Assembly (NCBI GenBank): GCA_037951105.1 | Contig: JBAMJV010010003.1 | Coordinates: forward strand, 28,684-92,683 | Source of the DNA: Echinarachnius parma | Lineage: Eukaryota > Echinodermata > Echinoidea > Clypeasteroida > Echinarachniidae | DNA: 64,000 nt | Direction: 5' to 3' | Shown: one piece after another, positions 45,286 to 57,540 of the stretch | Layout: each line of letters starts with the position of its first letter | How positions within the stretch are numbered: the stretch's first letter is position 1 | The notes under the pieces: generated by a model | The model's database searches: none | Told to the model about the DNA's origin: nothing | The model's input: the letters and a program-made list of their open reading frames with translations, nothing else | Made by a program: the position numbers and the translations under genes

Positions 45286-48219
45286 ATGAATAATCCTCTA
45301 GATGATCTCGATCCTGACTTGCATGTTTTTAATTCCTCCACGACATGTCCATGTCTCTTACCCTCAGAATTTAATTATCAATCTCCATTTGATTCCAATT
45401 TAAGTTTGATTCATTTTAATGCCAGAAGCCTACAAAAAAACTTTGAAAATATATCACAATTTCTCTCAATGTTACACCATTATTTTGATTTTATAGCTAT
45501 CTCAGAAACATGGATAAATGCTACGCCGTTAATCCCCTTCTCTCTTGATGGTTATACAATGCTAAATGCTGATAGGTCGCATGGACGCGGGGGTGGTGTT
45601 GCTTTATTTGTAAAAACTGGTATTGTGTATAATGTTAGAATGGATATTGTGTGTAGTTCTGATACTGATATTAATTGTGAATGCCTATTTATTGACTTTG
45701 TAGATCAGTTTCAGAAGACAAATACTGTCGGTGTAATATACCGGAAACCTGGCTCAAGTATGACACATTTCTTTGAATTGTATAATGACATTGTGCGTAA
45801 ACTAACTAGTGAACATAGAAACATTTATATAACTGGTGATTTTAATATTGATCTTTTTAAAACTGACAATCATGTAAATTAATTTCTTAGTATTAATTCT
45901 TTGTTTGGTATATTACCTGTCATACGTACTGCAACCCGTATTAATAGACAATATTTTCACTAATGTTATTGATTCAGATGCGCATTGCGGTACCTTTTGC
46001 ACTGATATTACAGATCATTTACCAATATTTATTATTTTCAAAGGTCACAATTCGTCATGTAATGAATCAAGTGAATATTTTTAACGTAATTTTTCACAAG
46101 AAAAAATAGAACATTTTCAAAACGATCTTATTAAGGAAAACTGGTCTTATGTTTATAGTTGTCATAATTCAGAAGAAGCCTATGATTTATTTATTCATCG
46201 GTTTATTATTTTATTTGATAGACATTTTCCTTTGGTTAAGAAGAAATGTAATAAACGTATTCGTAAGCCCTGTATCAATAAATCTATTTTACGTTCCATA
46301 AATAGGAAAAATAATTTGTATAAACAGTTTATTAATAAAAAAAAATTCAATAAATGAGAGAAAGTATAAGAAACAAAGAAATAAGGTTAATAATATGCTA
46401 AAGAATGCTAAGAAAAAATTCTTTTGTAATAAATTGAATCAATTTAAGTATGATGCAACAAAAACCTGGACTGTTATTAATTCATTATTAAATAAGCCCA
46501 AACATTCTCTACCAGAATATGTTACATGTGATAACAAACGTATTGATGGTCAATGTATAGCTACTGAATTCAATTCATATTTTGTTAATTGTTGTAAGGA
46601 AGCCGTTGAAACGCTATCAGCGTCTAGTCCTAGTACCATGTTTAATCAATATCTTAATGATCATTTTCCCGACTGTATGTTCTTCAATCCCATATCTGTA
46701 CATGAGTTAATACAAGTAACTAAGACATTGAAAAATAGTAATGGATGTAGATTTGATTATCTGAGTAGTAATTTGTTAAAAAAAGGTAATACATTATATT
46801 GTTTATATTTTTAATATTTCTTTGAAAACAGGTATTGTACCAGATAAATTGAAAATTGCTAAAATTACCTCTGTATTTAAACAGAATGACCCACATACCT
46901 TTAGTAATTATAGACCAATCTCAGTTCTACCCAGTATTTCTAAATTACTTGAGAAATGTATTTATAATCGACTTTATTATTTTTGTTCAAAAAAAGATAT
47001 TCTCATTGATTCACAGTATGGTTTTAGAAAAAAAACATTCTACTTCCTATGCTTTAGTTGAGTTACAAGATAAAATTCTTTCTGCAATGAACAGTAATAA
47101 ATTTGCTATAGGGATATTTATGGACCTGTCAAAGGCTTTTGATATAGTTGATCATAAAATTCTATTATCAAAATTACAATATTATGGAATTAGAGGAGTG
47201 CCCTTACAATGGTTTGATAGTTATCTTAATAATAGAGTCCAATATGTAATGTACAATAATAACCGTTCCGATGTATCTTGTATTACTCATGGTGTACCCC
47301 AAGGATCAATCCTTGGTCCCTTATTATTTTTGTTATATATAAATGATATTAAGAAAGCTACCGATAAATTTGAATATATTATGTATGCAGATGATACCAC
47401 TTTGATTTATAAGCAGCCAAATATTGTTGATTTAGAAGTGAATGTTAATAATGAGTTAGATAGGATTTCGTTATGGTTCAAATCAAATAGACTATTGCTA
47501 AATCTTGGTAAAACAAACTATGTAACATGTCACAATACGAAATGTAACATAGCAAATATACTTAGTGCCCTTACTCTCAAAATTGATAATATTCCTTTGT
47601 CTAAAACTGACACTGTTAATTGTCTCGGTGTACTTATAAGTAGTAATATGCAATGGGATACACACATAGATTATTTAATAGGTAAAGTTTCTAAATGCAT
47701 TGGCATACTCTATAGATTAAAGGAAGTAATTCCTTCATCCGCATTGATATTATTATATAATGCGTTCATGATGTCACATTTAAATTATTGTATTATTGTA
47801 TAGGGTAATAGTAATCACACTAAATTGGATAAATTGTTTAGATTGCAAAAGAAAAAAAAATATGCTTAGGTTGCCATTATACTACTCACTCTGCCCCACT
47901 GTTTAGGAAATTGAAAACACTAAATATGTTTGATTTGTATTCTTATTCTATTGCTCTGCTAGGATTCTATTATTTTCAAAATATACTTCCACAAAATATT
48001 TCAAGAATGTTCATTTTGAATAATAATGTGCATAATTCTAATACGCGTGGGCGTGACTCATTCCATTTTTGGCCAGTAAACACAAATATTTCTTTGAAAT
48101 CAGTAAGAAACAATTTTCCTGTTATTTGGAACTCTATTCCTCCTGAAATATCTTCATGCAAGTCATTAACATTATTTAAAACAAACTTGAAGCAGCATCT
48201 TATATCTAAATACGACTGA
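45286..48219 (+). pseudogene. CR1/Jockey-type ORF2 (endonuclease and reverse transcriptase), broken
   Basis: The endonuclease begins SLIHFNARSLQKNFENIS, with IAISETWI, GRGGGVALFVK, VGVIYRKP and ITGDFNIDL. After a stop at 45,880 and frameshifts come DHLPIFIIF and the linker. The RT has an SNYRPISVLPSISKLLEK block (~46,905), QYGFRKKHST across a one-base shift (~47,020), IFMDLSKAFDIVDH (~47,115), GVPQGSILGPLLFLLYIND (~47,292) and catalytic MYADD at ~47,380. The C-terminal motif FPVIWNSIPPEISS is at ~48,115. The RT half (46,856-47,803) is one continuous frame of 315 codons. Five or so defects separate the pieces, so the copy is dead but young. Confidence 0.92.
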
Positions 48220-48469
48220 CGTTATAACCCATATATTCATTATATTATGTTATGTATACATTCCCAAAATCAAATCCATATTTTGTCAATTTGTCATGTA
48301 TGTGTTTTTGTATTGTTATTTTTTATTATTATTTTTTTTTTGTTGTTGTTTATATATCTGTTTGTTTTCTGTTTTGTTTGTATAAGTAAATCGCTTTAAC
48401 ACTGTTCGGGGAACTACGCCTCCACAAGGCCATTTGGCTTTATTTGTAGTTTCCTATTTTCATTTTGAT

Positions 48470-48535
48470 TTATACTGTGAATCCTAATTTGTATATATAT
48501 ATATATATATATGTACTGTTTTTATTTGAAATGAA
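48470..48535. repeat. (TA)n microsatellite and LINE tail
   Basis: A short TATATATATATATATATA run at ~48,496-48,513, followed by the A-rich LINE end. Confidence 0.8.
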
Positions 48536-48560
48536 AATGAATAAATGAAAAAAAGAAATT

Positions 48561-48959
48561 TACTATTTAATATTTACAATTTACCTTTTCAATAAATTTG
48601 GTGACCTTTCCTACAATCGTTTTGCGAATATCTTATTATCTGTTATTTTATCTGTTATCTTATTGAAAACTTCCTTTTTCCATGATAACCATGGCAAGAG
48701 TATGTTTTTTGTTCCATTTCAGATTTTATTTTGTTTTAGAAAACAAGTGAAGTTAAGGGCTTTTCTGGTCAAATGTAATGCATAAATCAAAGGTGTACAT
48801 CAGTGGATCCCTCTTGTTTCCAATATGTATATCTCTATGTTGTGTAAATTGTAATAATTCATTTGTAATGTTTTGTTGGAAGCAAGAATAAAATTGAAAT
48901 TGAAAACAAAATTGAAACTTAAATTCAAGAAGGAATGTGCTGTTGTTCATTTGTTATTT
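48561..48959. other. No gene recognised
   Basis: AT-rich. GAAATTGAAAACAAAATTGA-like repeats near 48,895. Confidence 0.4.
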
Positions 48960-49050
48960 TAAGAGAGTACAGTTTTAGTTTAGAGGGAACTTCAAGAAAT
49001 GATTAATTTGTGAGGTAATGGAAAATTAAGTGTAAACATTTGTCAGAAAA
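48960..49050. mobile_element. Fragment resembling TTAA MITE family A end
   Basis: GAGAGTACAGTTTTAGTTTA and TTTGTGAGGTAATGGAAAAT resemble parts of family A. Confidence 0.45.
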
Positions 49051-49179
49051 TAATGTTAAGTAAAGATACACCCAACAAGCAATGAACGTATTTTCAAATT
49101 CTATATACACTTTATGTTATGTTTATTACATCTTATGGTTAAAAAGAAACATGTAGTTCAGTTTAGGTTTAGAGGGCGC

Positions 49180-49720
49180 TTCAATGAATCATTTGTGTGT
49201 GGGAACCAGTTGACTGCGGACCACGTAATATTACGTGCTTGGCAAGTGTACTTTGTGTGCGGACCACGTAATTGTACGTTCTCATCCTATTGTCTGAGTT
49301 GAAGCGTCAGCGCAGCACAGTGCATACCCCTACCGTGTAAATAGAACCTGAATTACAAAATCTAAACTATGGACAACAGATGGCGATATGCTTTACAAAA
49401 TAATCGAGGCTTTTGCTGTGATTTATATAGGCTCTTGATCCGCATCTACATAGTCAAAGTGTACAGCATCACTGTTCAAAATGGCGACTTACACTACAAA
49501 CGATTTGAAGAAACTTTTGATGATAGAAAAAAAGCTCACTTTAGTGAAGGATCTGTTGAGGTGTCAGAAGGTGAGGATGATTATTTTATGGACATAGGAA
49601 ACAGTGAATCTGATGAAAGTGATGTATAGACAATGCCAATTTGTTTTAATCGAAGTTTGCCTGCTAGTAGTCCTATTCGAAAGAAACGGCGCATTGACAG
49701 ACAGCTTACCGTCGCTGCTG
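49180..49720 (+). other. Unassigned stretch with acidic/basic frame, possible transposase remnant
   Basis: The frame at 49,369-49,629 ends in an acidic run (SEGEDDYFMDIGNSESDESD). After a stop and frameshift, another plus frame adds PIRKKRRIDRQLT, a basic patch. Acidic then basic N-terminal regions are seen in piggyBac-like transposases, but no catalytic domain follows, so no function is claimed. Upstream, GCGGACCACGTAAT occurs twice (49,217 and 49,259), next to palindromic ACGTAATATTACGT. Confidence 0.3.
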
Positions 49721-50578
49721 CACAACTACAGCCAGATATACTGTACATGTATGCCATATAAAATACGTTTATACAGTTACCAGTTACCAGTTAACATGAA
49801 ATATGTGCAATTTTCATTCATAAATGAATATCATGTGATTTGAGCATGTGAATTTGTGTGTGTGTGAATAAAATCCCTCAGCACCTTGGGGTTCAATGCG
49901 CATTATAGCCCGCAACAGTTAAGTGTTTTATTTGAAGAAACACAAGACTAGAAATCAACATTTTACAACAAATTACTCACTCAAAATCAAAATATAGAAA
50001 GTTCAATTTTCCTCCTTTTGGAAGAAAGCTCTTCAAATATTAATATAATATACCAACATATACCAAAATTATTAAACAAGTTGTTTTTGATGACATTTCT
50101 ATTGAATAATTGTTATAACCAAACATCGCATTCAAATAATTGATAAATGGTCGAAAATTGGGGTGTCTAGAGGACGCCTCTTGTGTTGACAGCTGTTGTT
50201 TTTGTTTTCTTCTATCTAAACATCATTTCATTATAACTTTTATTTGTTAATAATAACTGACTAGTTTTAGAAACTAAAATGCTGTTTGACAAGCACTGTA
50301 CTACTTCGGTTTCAAATCTTTTCTGAATAAAACTGAAAGGAAATTATCAATAAGACACAGGCTCACAGGGTAACTATGACCGAAATAGTATAAAAGCATC
50401 ATAATTAATAGTATCAACACATCATATGAAGGCCATCCTCACAACTGATTTGCATGCAAAAATGATCACCCTAAAAATCAAAGAACATAACAAAAATGAC
50501 ATGTCCTCTATTATTGTTGAAGTTGTACGTTTACGCATTGATAACACATAAATCAACTGTCCGCACACAATATTTATT
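49721..50578. other. No gene recognised
   Basis: AT-rich non-coding DNA. Confidence 0.45.
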
Positions 50579-50671
50579 TTAACCCGTTGAGGACGAATTG
50601 ATTTTAGTATAACACGCATTCTCCATAGACTCAAGCCCGAAATATTTCGGGACCAGTCCTCAACGAATTTA
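50579..50671. mobile_element. ~93-bp palindromic MITE (TTAACCCGTTGAGGAC)
   Basis: TTAACCCGTTGAGGAC on the left is mirrored by GTCCTCAACGAATTTA on the right. The core TTCTCCATAGACTC matches the reverse complement of the copy at 57.54 kb. Confidence 0.82.
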
Positions 50672-51276
50672 CGGCATTTTCAATATTTTCCCAGAATCTC
50701 CAGAACTATGCGTTTGTATGTTTTAAGCAGCAAAATACTGCATATCTGTGTAAATTTGTATTTACAAAGAGTTTAGGTTTACGATATCTGAAGTATGTAA
50801 ATTTGTTCACACACCACCTCACAATAATATACAGATACATCCACATGTATATGAGCTTCGACAGAATATCTGGTCGTTCATGAACCTTTTCTAGACACGA
50901 ACATTAACATATCAACGGGCAATTATCCAATTATCCAATTATAAAATTGAGTTATACAAACATAATTAAAGTATACTAACATATTTTCAATCAATTTCTT
51001 AAATGACCATGATATAAATGTTATCTGCGAACAAAGTTGAAATAAAATGAATGTGGAGTTATATTTAAAGGAATTTAGTTACATTATACAAATCGACAAG
51101 ACTTACTATATAAAATGACCAAAATTGTATAGAACCAATTTTAAATATTGCTAGTTCTTTGTGCACACGATCCACAAAATGTTGTTAATGTTGTTAACGT
51201 TATACAGGGCCTGAAACTTGATTAACTGATTTTACCTGATTTTAACTGATTAAAATGTAAACAAGTCATGTATATG
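50672..51276. other. No gene recognised
   Basis: AT-rich non-coding DNA. Confidence 0.45.
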
Positions 51277-51820
51277 TTAAAGGGGTAGTACAGTTTTGGT
51301 AAGGCTGAACTTTAGTAACCAAACCTGGACAGTAACATAATAAACTATTAGTTATAACTCCACCATGCTCCAAAGGTATACAAAATTACAAACGACTAAG
51401 TAAAAAGCCTGTTATCATTCAAAAAGAGCCACTAAAACACAACAGGGCGCTCTCTAAAAAGGCGTTGGTTTCAACCATTTTTCATACAAAATTATGCATG
51501 TGATGTTTTATTGAAATAATGATTAAATAGAGAGATCATTAACAATTATTTAAATAACGCTTTTGAAAATGTTTTAAAAAGTGTAAGCATTTTTTTTTTG
51601 TTTTTGAAAAATCATCTAATTATTTGGGCCCCAAATAATTATAAGAGCAGATATATTTATTGATATTTCAGCCGTTTGTGGACCGATTTTGACCAAATAA
51701 AGTTTATCCTGCCATTAAAATTGCTCGTTCTCTCGAATTCAATACTCAGTTTTTCATTACCTCACAACAACAATTGTGATGTGCAGCGCCCTCTCTACCA
51801 AAACTGAACTACCCCTTTAA
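51277..51820. mobile_element. TTAA MITE family A, best-preserved copy
   Basis: Begins TTAAAGGGGTAGTACAGTTT and ends AACTGAACTACCCCTTTAA; 544 bp. It is a useful reference for the family, with AACAGGGCGCTCTCTAAAAA, TTATTTGGGCCCCAAATAAT and TTTTTCATTACCTCACAAC inside. TTAA bounds both ends. Confidence 0.93.
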
Positions 51821-52847
51821 TTGGTCAGATAAGTCAATTATCGTCATTCACCCATAACAAAACACAAGTTTATTGTTGCAATTATAATTATATAGATAAT
51901 GTTGTACACTTATTTCAACCAACCTTAAAAAGGGCTGTAAACCAGTGATATGATACTTTACTCAAGGTTAGCCGATATGCCGTATTGTGTAGTTATTGTG
52001 GCAATGTGAAACCGTGTGCGTCCCCGGTGTGTCTAGAGATGTGGGTTTCAACATAACGACTTGTTCTTCAAAAAACGTGTTGATGTTATGTTACCCTACT
52101 GTTAACTCCCCATTGTAGCTAGCCATACATTCAAGAGTATGTATTTTCTTGTGGGAATTGTATGTTCATAGTAAGCAAGTGAGGTTTAGAGATCGTTCTG
52201 GCCAATTGTCATACAAAGTATCAATTAATACATTACCAATGTTTTAAACGAACAGTCACAAGAATGAAATTGTTGCTAAAGAAAACTATTCAAGTAAACG
52301 GTCGGGGGGGGGGGGGGGGTTATTTGTACGCGTGATGGTTCGAAATGTGTTATCAAATGATATCTACACAATACTCAAATGGAAAAAAAAAATCAATAAT
52401 ACTCATGTCCAAAGTGTAAATAAAACCGGAAAGGTATAAACGCGTAATACACATCATATGAAAGTCACAATCAAAAGTACTGCGTACAAAATATGCATGA
52501 CTAAAAGAAACATAACACATGTAACATTGCATGTCATTTTTTTTCTAGAAAGTGTACAAAATCAGTAATGAAAATTAAACAAATTTGATTGTCTATAAAA
52601 AAAAGTATCATGAAGCTCAGATGTTATAATGTGTTCAATATTTTTCCACATCTCTCAGCTTTGAGTTCCTGTGGTTAAGCAACATAACCAAAGAACTGCA
52701 CATTTTTCTCACACCATCCAACAATGAAAATATGTATGCATATTAACATATATATGAGATTCGAAAAATTATGTTGTCGTGGTGAAAAATAACTTTTGCC
52801 AGAATAAAGCCAAAAGTTAATGTTCGAATTTATATTACATTAATAAA
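51821..52847 (-). other. Downstream flank of the receptor gene; 3' UTR probably within
   Basis: On the minus strand this follows the receptor stop codon. No close canonical AATAAA was found just after the stop; a TTTATT on plus at ~51,868 (AATAAA on minus) is the first clear candidate. A G-run lies at 52,304-52,318. No gene seen. Confidence 0.4.
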
Positions 52848-53178
52848 TCAACCTTTATTAATTTTGCGTATCAATCGCCTGTGGTCGATGCCTAAAAGGC
52901 TTCTGAGTGGGTTTGTCTTCTTATTTAAATACATGTGAATGGATAATCGTTCTTCATCTGTTGTCTTATCATTTTGACGCGGATTTGTTTCACTCTGGTA
53001 GTTAGGCGACGCATTTTCACTCGACTCTACGTCAGCGCCTTTATTGACGCTGCCCAGGGGTACGGGAGGAGTTGGAATCGTGGATGACTGAGGTTGGATG
53101 AGATCTTGGTACAGGTGCATTGCGGTTTCCTCTTGCTTGCTGTTCTTGTCACATCCTTTCACTCCTGTATCCTGCCAA
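52848..53178 (-). CDS. FN3 receptor, last exon: kinase-less cytoplasmic tail
   Basis: A minus-strand exon with acceptor CGTGTTTCCAG before 53,178 and TGA at 52,848-52,850. It takes up phase 2, exactly what the transmembrane exon at 57,387 leaves (CG plus T gives Arg). It encodes 109 residues: WQDTGVKGCDKNSKQEE, then a MHLYQDLIQP motif with a YxxL tyrosine site, a proline-rich STIPTPPVPLG stretch that could bind SH3 domains, two more Tyr (NYQSE, HMYLN), and a basic C-terminus (RRLIRKINKG). No kinase, phosphatase or death domain is present. I infer a signalling or adaptor-binding tail, or a decoy receptor. An unseen splice to a kinase exon remains possible. Confidence 0.72.
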
Positions 53179-53872
53179 CTGGAAACACGAAATGGAAACA
53201 TATTTTTGGGGGGCATTCATGTTGGATATTGCATACATAACTTTACGTATCTATAATAGTTTTACCGAGGAATTGATTCGTATTGTCCCTGATTTGCACT
53301 TCGGTAGTTCGATGTATTGACACTCAGCGAGACTTAAATGAAGACGGATTTCTATCACGAGGATTTGGTATTCATTACTTCGGCATGATGTTAGACGCTT
53401 TTGTAACAATATTGTTTTGTACAAACCCTTACTATTATACAAATAGTGCATGGTTTGGAGTTGAATATACCAGAATAGACGATACATTTTTAATTTCTCT
53501 AGAGCGATTATATTGCATCGAGGCCGCAGGCCGAGTGCAATATAATCGCACGAGAGAAATTAAAAATGTAGAGGTGTCTATTATGGTATATTTAACGGCA
53601 GGAATCATGTACTATTTGTTATACAGAGTGAGTCACAAAAAATGTCCCACTTTTGTAAAGTTGTATTGTTTGAAATATGAATATTTAATCATGGGTTTCA
53701 TGATATGTCTTGATAGAGGTATCCTCCCAGTACATTTAGGTACCATTTTCATTTGATCCTCTGCACGCATGACTGAACATCAGACAATCTTTAGAAGACT
53801 GCCAGATCTCACTTGCGCCAAGTGGCTGGGTGAGGAATAAAACAGTGTTTTGAACAAAGACAGCCAGACAGA

Positions 53873-53875
<3 letters not shown>

Positions 53876-53954
<79 letters not shown>

Positions 53955-54040
53955 CACAACCAACCACACATACACACACACACACATGCACACGCACACG
54001 CACAGGCAAACCCACACACACACACAAACACACGCACACG
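53876..54040. repeat. (CA)n microsatellite
   Basis: About 80 CA dinucleotides with minor GCACAC and CAACCAACC interruptions. All Cys/Val or Thr/His frames here are artefacts. Confidence 0.98.
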
Positions 54041-54074
54041 ATGATGATGATATGATGGTGGTAGTAAATGTGTT

Positions 54075-56473
54075 TTAAGGACGTTCCCCAGTTATGTTTG
54101 TGCGCATCCGAACTGCGCAGGTTGGTCAGATGACGCATGAATGGCTTTGCGCGTATCTAATTGTGACGTATGAATACGTTTACGCACCTCTGCTTCAAAT
54201 CATAAACAAGGTTGTTATAATTTGATGACATTCAATAATGGCATGAATTTTTGACCACTACCTTCTTTTTTGCCTACCTCCCTTTTAGATAGGAAGTTCA
54301 AAACGACAAGGAAAGTATGTTTTTCATGTCATCTCAAAAGCCTAATACATTTCCATTTACCCATGTTTGACTGTTAACTGTGTTGTCTTCACTAAGAATT
54401 GTTGTAAATGGGTACCAAATTTTAATCAAAACAATTTAAGAATGTAGGACTCTAGAGATGGTATTTGAGTTCATATTGATCATACGTTGTGACAAACACA
54501 CGCACCTTCATTTATCTTGGTTCAATTCATTGGCAACAGAGGCCCAAACATATTTTGTTTCCAAGAGGCAAAGGATCTATTCTATCATCAAATTGGCAAT
54601 ATTATACTCACTATTTTGATATAATATTTTTTCAAGGTGATGTATTTCATTATGAATGCAACAAGAAACATTTCCTTTTCATTTTCGGGATCAAATACTG
54701 CCAATTTGATAATAGTGTTAAGTCAGCGAAATGTTTTCCAATTTGAGGATTGCCCGATCATTTGCATTTCAAGGTTTCGTGTGAGAAAACAACTGTACAT
54801 TGAATTACAACAAATTTGGGCACAAATTGTGCAGATATTTTTTCTCTTACTTTTGACTCGTGTTAAACATTTTCACTAATACTAAGCATGATTTGTCCAA
54901 GAATTGTTTTTACACTGTGAAACTCTATCAGTGGGTTAATTACCCCTGTTTCAGGGTTCTGTTTTTTTTCTATGTTTCATTCTTTTTTGGGACGCAAAGT
55001 ACATCGCGAGAGTTTACAGCATATCAACCACTGCAACAACAAACAAATGCAATCTCCAATCAACACTATTATAGATCAAGAATTATTTGTTCATTGGGAG
55101 GGCAGACTAATATGTTACAACTCCCCTTTCCTGATTTGTCTTCCTCCAGTAGGCCTATCACTTTTTCCACAATTATGTCAAGTTTGGCGAAAGAACCTGT
55201 CCGGCGGTGTGGAGTTTAACACACAAAATACCACATGGGGGCGCTGCAAGTAAAACACACAAAAAAAAACACCAACACATGGACCGTCCTTTGTGAATAT
55301 TTCCCCACCCTATCACGGCAATTTTGGCAAGTTTTGTGAAAGTGACATGGGTTTTGAATGTACAACATAGGTTTTATGAACCCACCCCATCATTGCATCC
55401 CTGGATAGGTTCCCGACCAGATTTTGTGGTCTTACGATGTTTTCTGCCGCATGGGGGCGCTGCTAGCACAAAAACGAGCACACGAACCCCCCATTTTTAT
55501 AGTTTTTCTGTATTCAGTAACCCTTTTTCTATAATTTTGGCAAGTTTCGTAAAAGTGACATGGGTTTTGAATGTACAGCATATGTTTTATGAACCCACCC
55601 CATTAGTGCATCAATGGATAGGTTCCAGACCAGATTGTGTGGTCTTACGATGTTTTCTGCCGTATGGGGGCGCTGCTAGCACAAAAACGAGCGCACGACC
55701 CCCCCCCCCCCCCCCCCCCCCATTTTTATAGTTTTTCTGTATTCAGTAACCCTTTCTCTATAATTTTGGCAAGTTTCGTAAAAGTGACATGGGTTTTGAA
55801 TGTACAGCATAGGTTTTATGAACCCACCCCATTAGTGCATCAATGGATAGGTTCCAGACCAGATTTTGTGGTCTTACGATGTTTTCTGCCGCATGGGGGC
55901 GCTGCTAGCACAAAAACGAGCACACGAACCCCCCATTTTTATAGTTTTTCTGTATTCAGTAACCCTTTCTCTATAATTTTGGCAAGTTTCGTAAAAGTGA
56001 CATGGGTTTTCAATGTACAGCATAAGTTTTATGAACCTTGCCCATTATCCCACCCCTAACGGAAAACGTCCCTGAGAAGGATTTTTAGGATATTGGTGTT
56101 TTCTGCCGCGTGAGGGCGCTGCTAGCAAGATTGAGAGCATACACCCCCAACTTTAAATTTTTTTTCCTCGTTTTGGATACCTTTCTCTACAATTCTCCCA
56201 AGTTTGGAGAAAATTACGTGGATTTTGAAAGAATTATGGGGATTTAAGTTTGCTATTGGACATTTTGTTGCCTATCATGGCATTGATCCTGTAACGCTAT
56301 CATTCTATACTGGACGTCAGATTGCCATATTCTTCAGAGTCCCGTAGAAGAAAAACAAGCACACGAACCTATGGTTTTATTTGCATATTTGGGCTTTGGA
56401 TGGGTCAAAGTTACGGTATGGAAAGTTTGAAGAAACTGACATGGACTTCACTTTAACTGGGGAACGTCCTTAA
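54075..56473. mobile_element. Nested 2.4-kb TTAA element
   Basis: TTAAGGACGTTCCCCAGTTA on the left and the exact inverse (TAACTGGGGAACGTCCTTAA) on the right, directly inside the microsatellites of the outer element. TTAA ends suggest a piggyBac-like mechanism. The interior is dominated by ~213-229-bp direct repeats. Confidence 0.88.
55300..56150. repeat. ~3.5 direct repeats of 213-229 bp inside the nested element
   Basis: CTTACGATGTTTTCTGCCGC occurs at 55,431, 55,644 and 55,873, and a diverged version at ~56,096. Each is followed by GGGGGCGCTGCTAGCACAAA and later by GTAAAAGTGACATGGGTTTT. The two intervals differ mostly in a C-run (55,699-55,720). Long frames across it simply follow the repeat. 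Confidence 0.93.
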
Positions 56474-56572
56474 GGGGAAAGATTGTCGGGGAATTGCCAC
56501 TTAAACATTCAGCGATCTTGAAAAATATCAATGCTTAATCAGAAAAGGGGAAATTATGAAAATGTTGTTACC

Positions 56573-56720
56573 GTGTGTGTTGTGTGTGTGTGTGTGCGTG
56601 TGTGTGCGTGCGTTTGTGTGTATGTGTGTGTGTGTGTGTGTGTGTGCGTGTGTGTGTGTGTGTGTGTATGTGTGTGTGCGTGTGTGTGTGTTTGCGTGTG
56701 TGTGTGTGTGTGTGTGTGTG
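56573..56720. repeat. (TG)n microsatellite
   Basis: Mirror of the (CA)n tract in the left arm, with GCGTG and TATG variants. Confidence 0.97.
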
Positions 56721-57386
56721 TCAGTATGTCTGTCTGACTGTCTTTGTTTAAAGCACTGTTTTATTCCTCACCCAGTAACTTGGCGCAAGTGAGATCTGGC
56801 AGTCTTCTAAATATTGTCTGATGTTCAGTCATGCATGTAGAGGATCAAATGAAAATGGTACCTATATGTACTGGGATGATAACTATATCAAGACATATCA
56901 TGAAACCCATGATTAAATATTCATATTTCAAACAATACAACTTTACAAAAGTGGGACATTTTTTTCTGACTCACTCTGTATAAGATGATTATTTTGAGGA
57001 ACTTATTTTGTTATTATGTTGATAAACCAAAATTGACCTTGCTCATATTGTGAGTGTTCTCTTGTCGGCCCTGCGTACTTTGTACAAGGGCCAGCGCGTA
57101 TTAAAAAAATAATTGCGCGCTCTGCGCATTTTCCCCATTCAAGAACAAGCGCACAAGCGCACATTACGCACTCCAAGGCCATCCCCTGCGCAGTTATAGT
57201 GCATATGCACTATAACTTTACCATTTACTATACCGGATTAAGCACCAGTAATCAACCAAGAGGAATGCTCAATTTCCATTAATTATGACGTCATCATCTT
57301 ATATAACGTATTATTGAGAGAAAATCTCTTTCAAATAGAAGGCGGAAATTACTTAATTGATTTTTTAGTTTAATCGTAATGCATAC

Positions 57387-57501
57387 CGTGTCTGTCGCAA
57401 GCATATCGCTATAAGTAGACATCCCAAAATGATGTTTACCAACAGGGATACACCAAACAAAGTCCATGGCAGTACGAGATCAGACTTTCCAGTCAATGAT
57501 T
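57387..57501 (-). CDS. FN3 receptor, transmembrane exon
   Basis: A 115-nt minus-strand exon with acceptor CAGTTACAG before 57,501 and donor ACACG then GTATGC at 57,386. Phase 1 in, phase 2 out. It encodes ESLTGKSDLVLPW, then a ~22-residue hydrophobic helix (TLFGVSLLVNIILGCLLIAI), then a Cys-Leu-Arg-Gln-Thr stop-transfer segment. Entry phase matches the FN3-ending exon at 58,012 (G plus AA gives Glu), exit phase matches the tail exon at 53,178. The FN3 side therefore lies outside the cell and the basic side in the cytoplasm. If the donor were skipped, translation would stop six codons later (TAA), giving a near tail-less form. Confidence 0.82.
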
Positions 57502-57540
57502 CTGTAACTGGATAGAACATTTGAACAATATTTTAAAATA

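Larger units (their letters stand above)
43861..48560 (+). mobile_element. CR1/Jockey-group LINE, nearly full length
   Basis: A plus-strand non-LTR element with ORF1 (44,025-44,741), a ~540-bp spacer, ORF2 (45,286-48,219) and a 3' UTR ending in an AATGAATAAATGAAAAAAAG tail near 48,555. The 5' limit is estimated only. The domain order and the C-terminal WNSIPPEI motif place it in the CR1/L2/Jockey assemblage. Confidence 0.82.
53620..56982. mobile_element. 3.36-kb TA-type element with ~400-bp inverted ends including CA/TG tracts
   Basis: The ends are TATACAGAGTGAGTCA and its inverse, with near-identical arms of ~260 bp (GTGGGACATTTT, ATCATGGGTTTCATGATATG, GTACCATTTTCATTTGATCC, CAGATCTCACTTGCGCCAAG). 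Each arm then runs into a microsatellite, (CA)n at 53,876-54,040 and (TG)n at 56,573-56,720, which are themselves inverted copies. The end motif and TA site fit the Tc1/mariner group. No transposase remains. Confidence 0.9.
53179..57386 (-). other. Intron between transmembrane and tail exons
   Basis: A 4.2-kb phase-2 intron. 3.36 kb of it is a single inverted-repeat transposon (53,620-56,982) with another element nested inside. Outside that, a short AT-rich 5' part and 440 bp at the 3' side carry nothing recognisable. Confidence 0.7.

Noticed and set aside
49369..49629. piggyBac-like transposase gene
   Set aside because: Only an acidic and a basic patch are visible; no catalytic core follows, so the assignment is too weak.
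53736..54138. Long Cys/Val and Thr/His-rich open frames on both strands
   Set aside because: They are six-frame readings of the (CA)n microsatellite; the same applies to 56,531-56,792.
55324..56059. Frames of 135-140 codons with repeated ASFVKVTWVLNVQH
   Set aside because: They follow the ~220-bp direct repeats inside a transposon and depend on C-run length; no independent evidence of coding.
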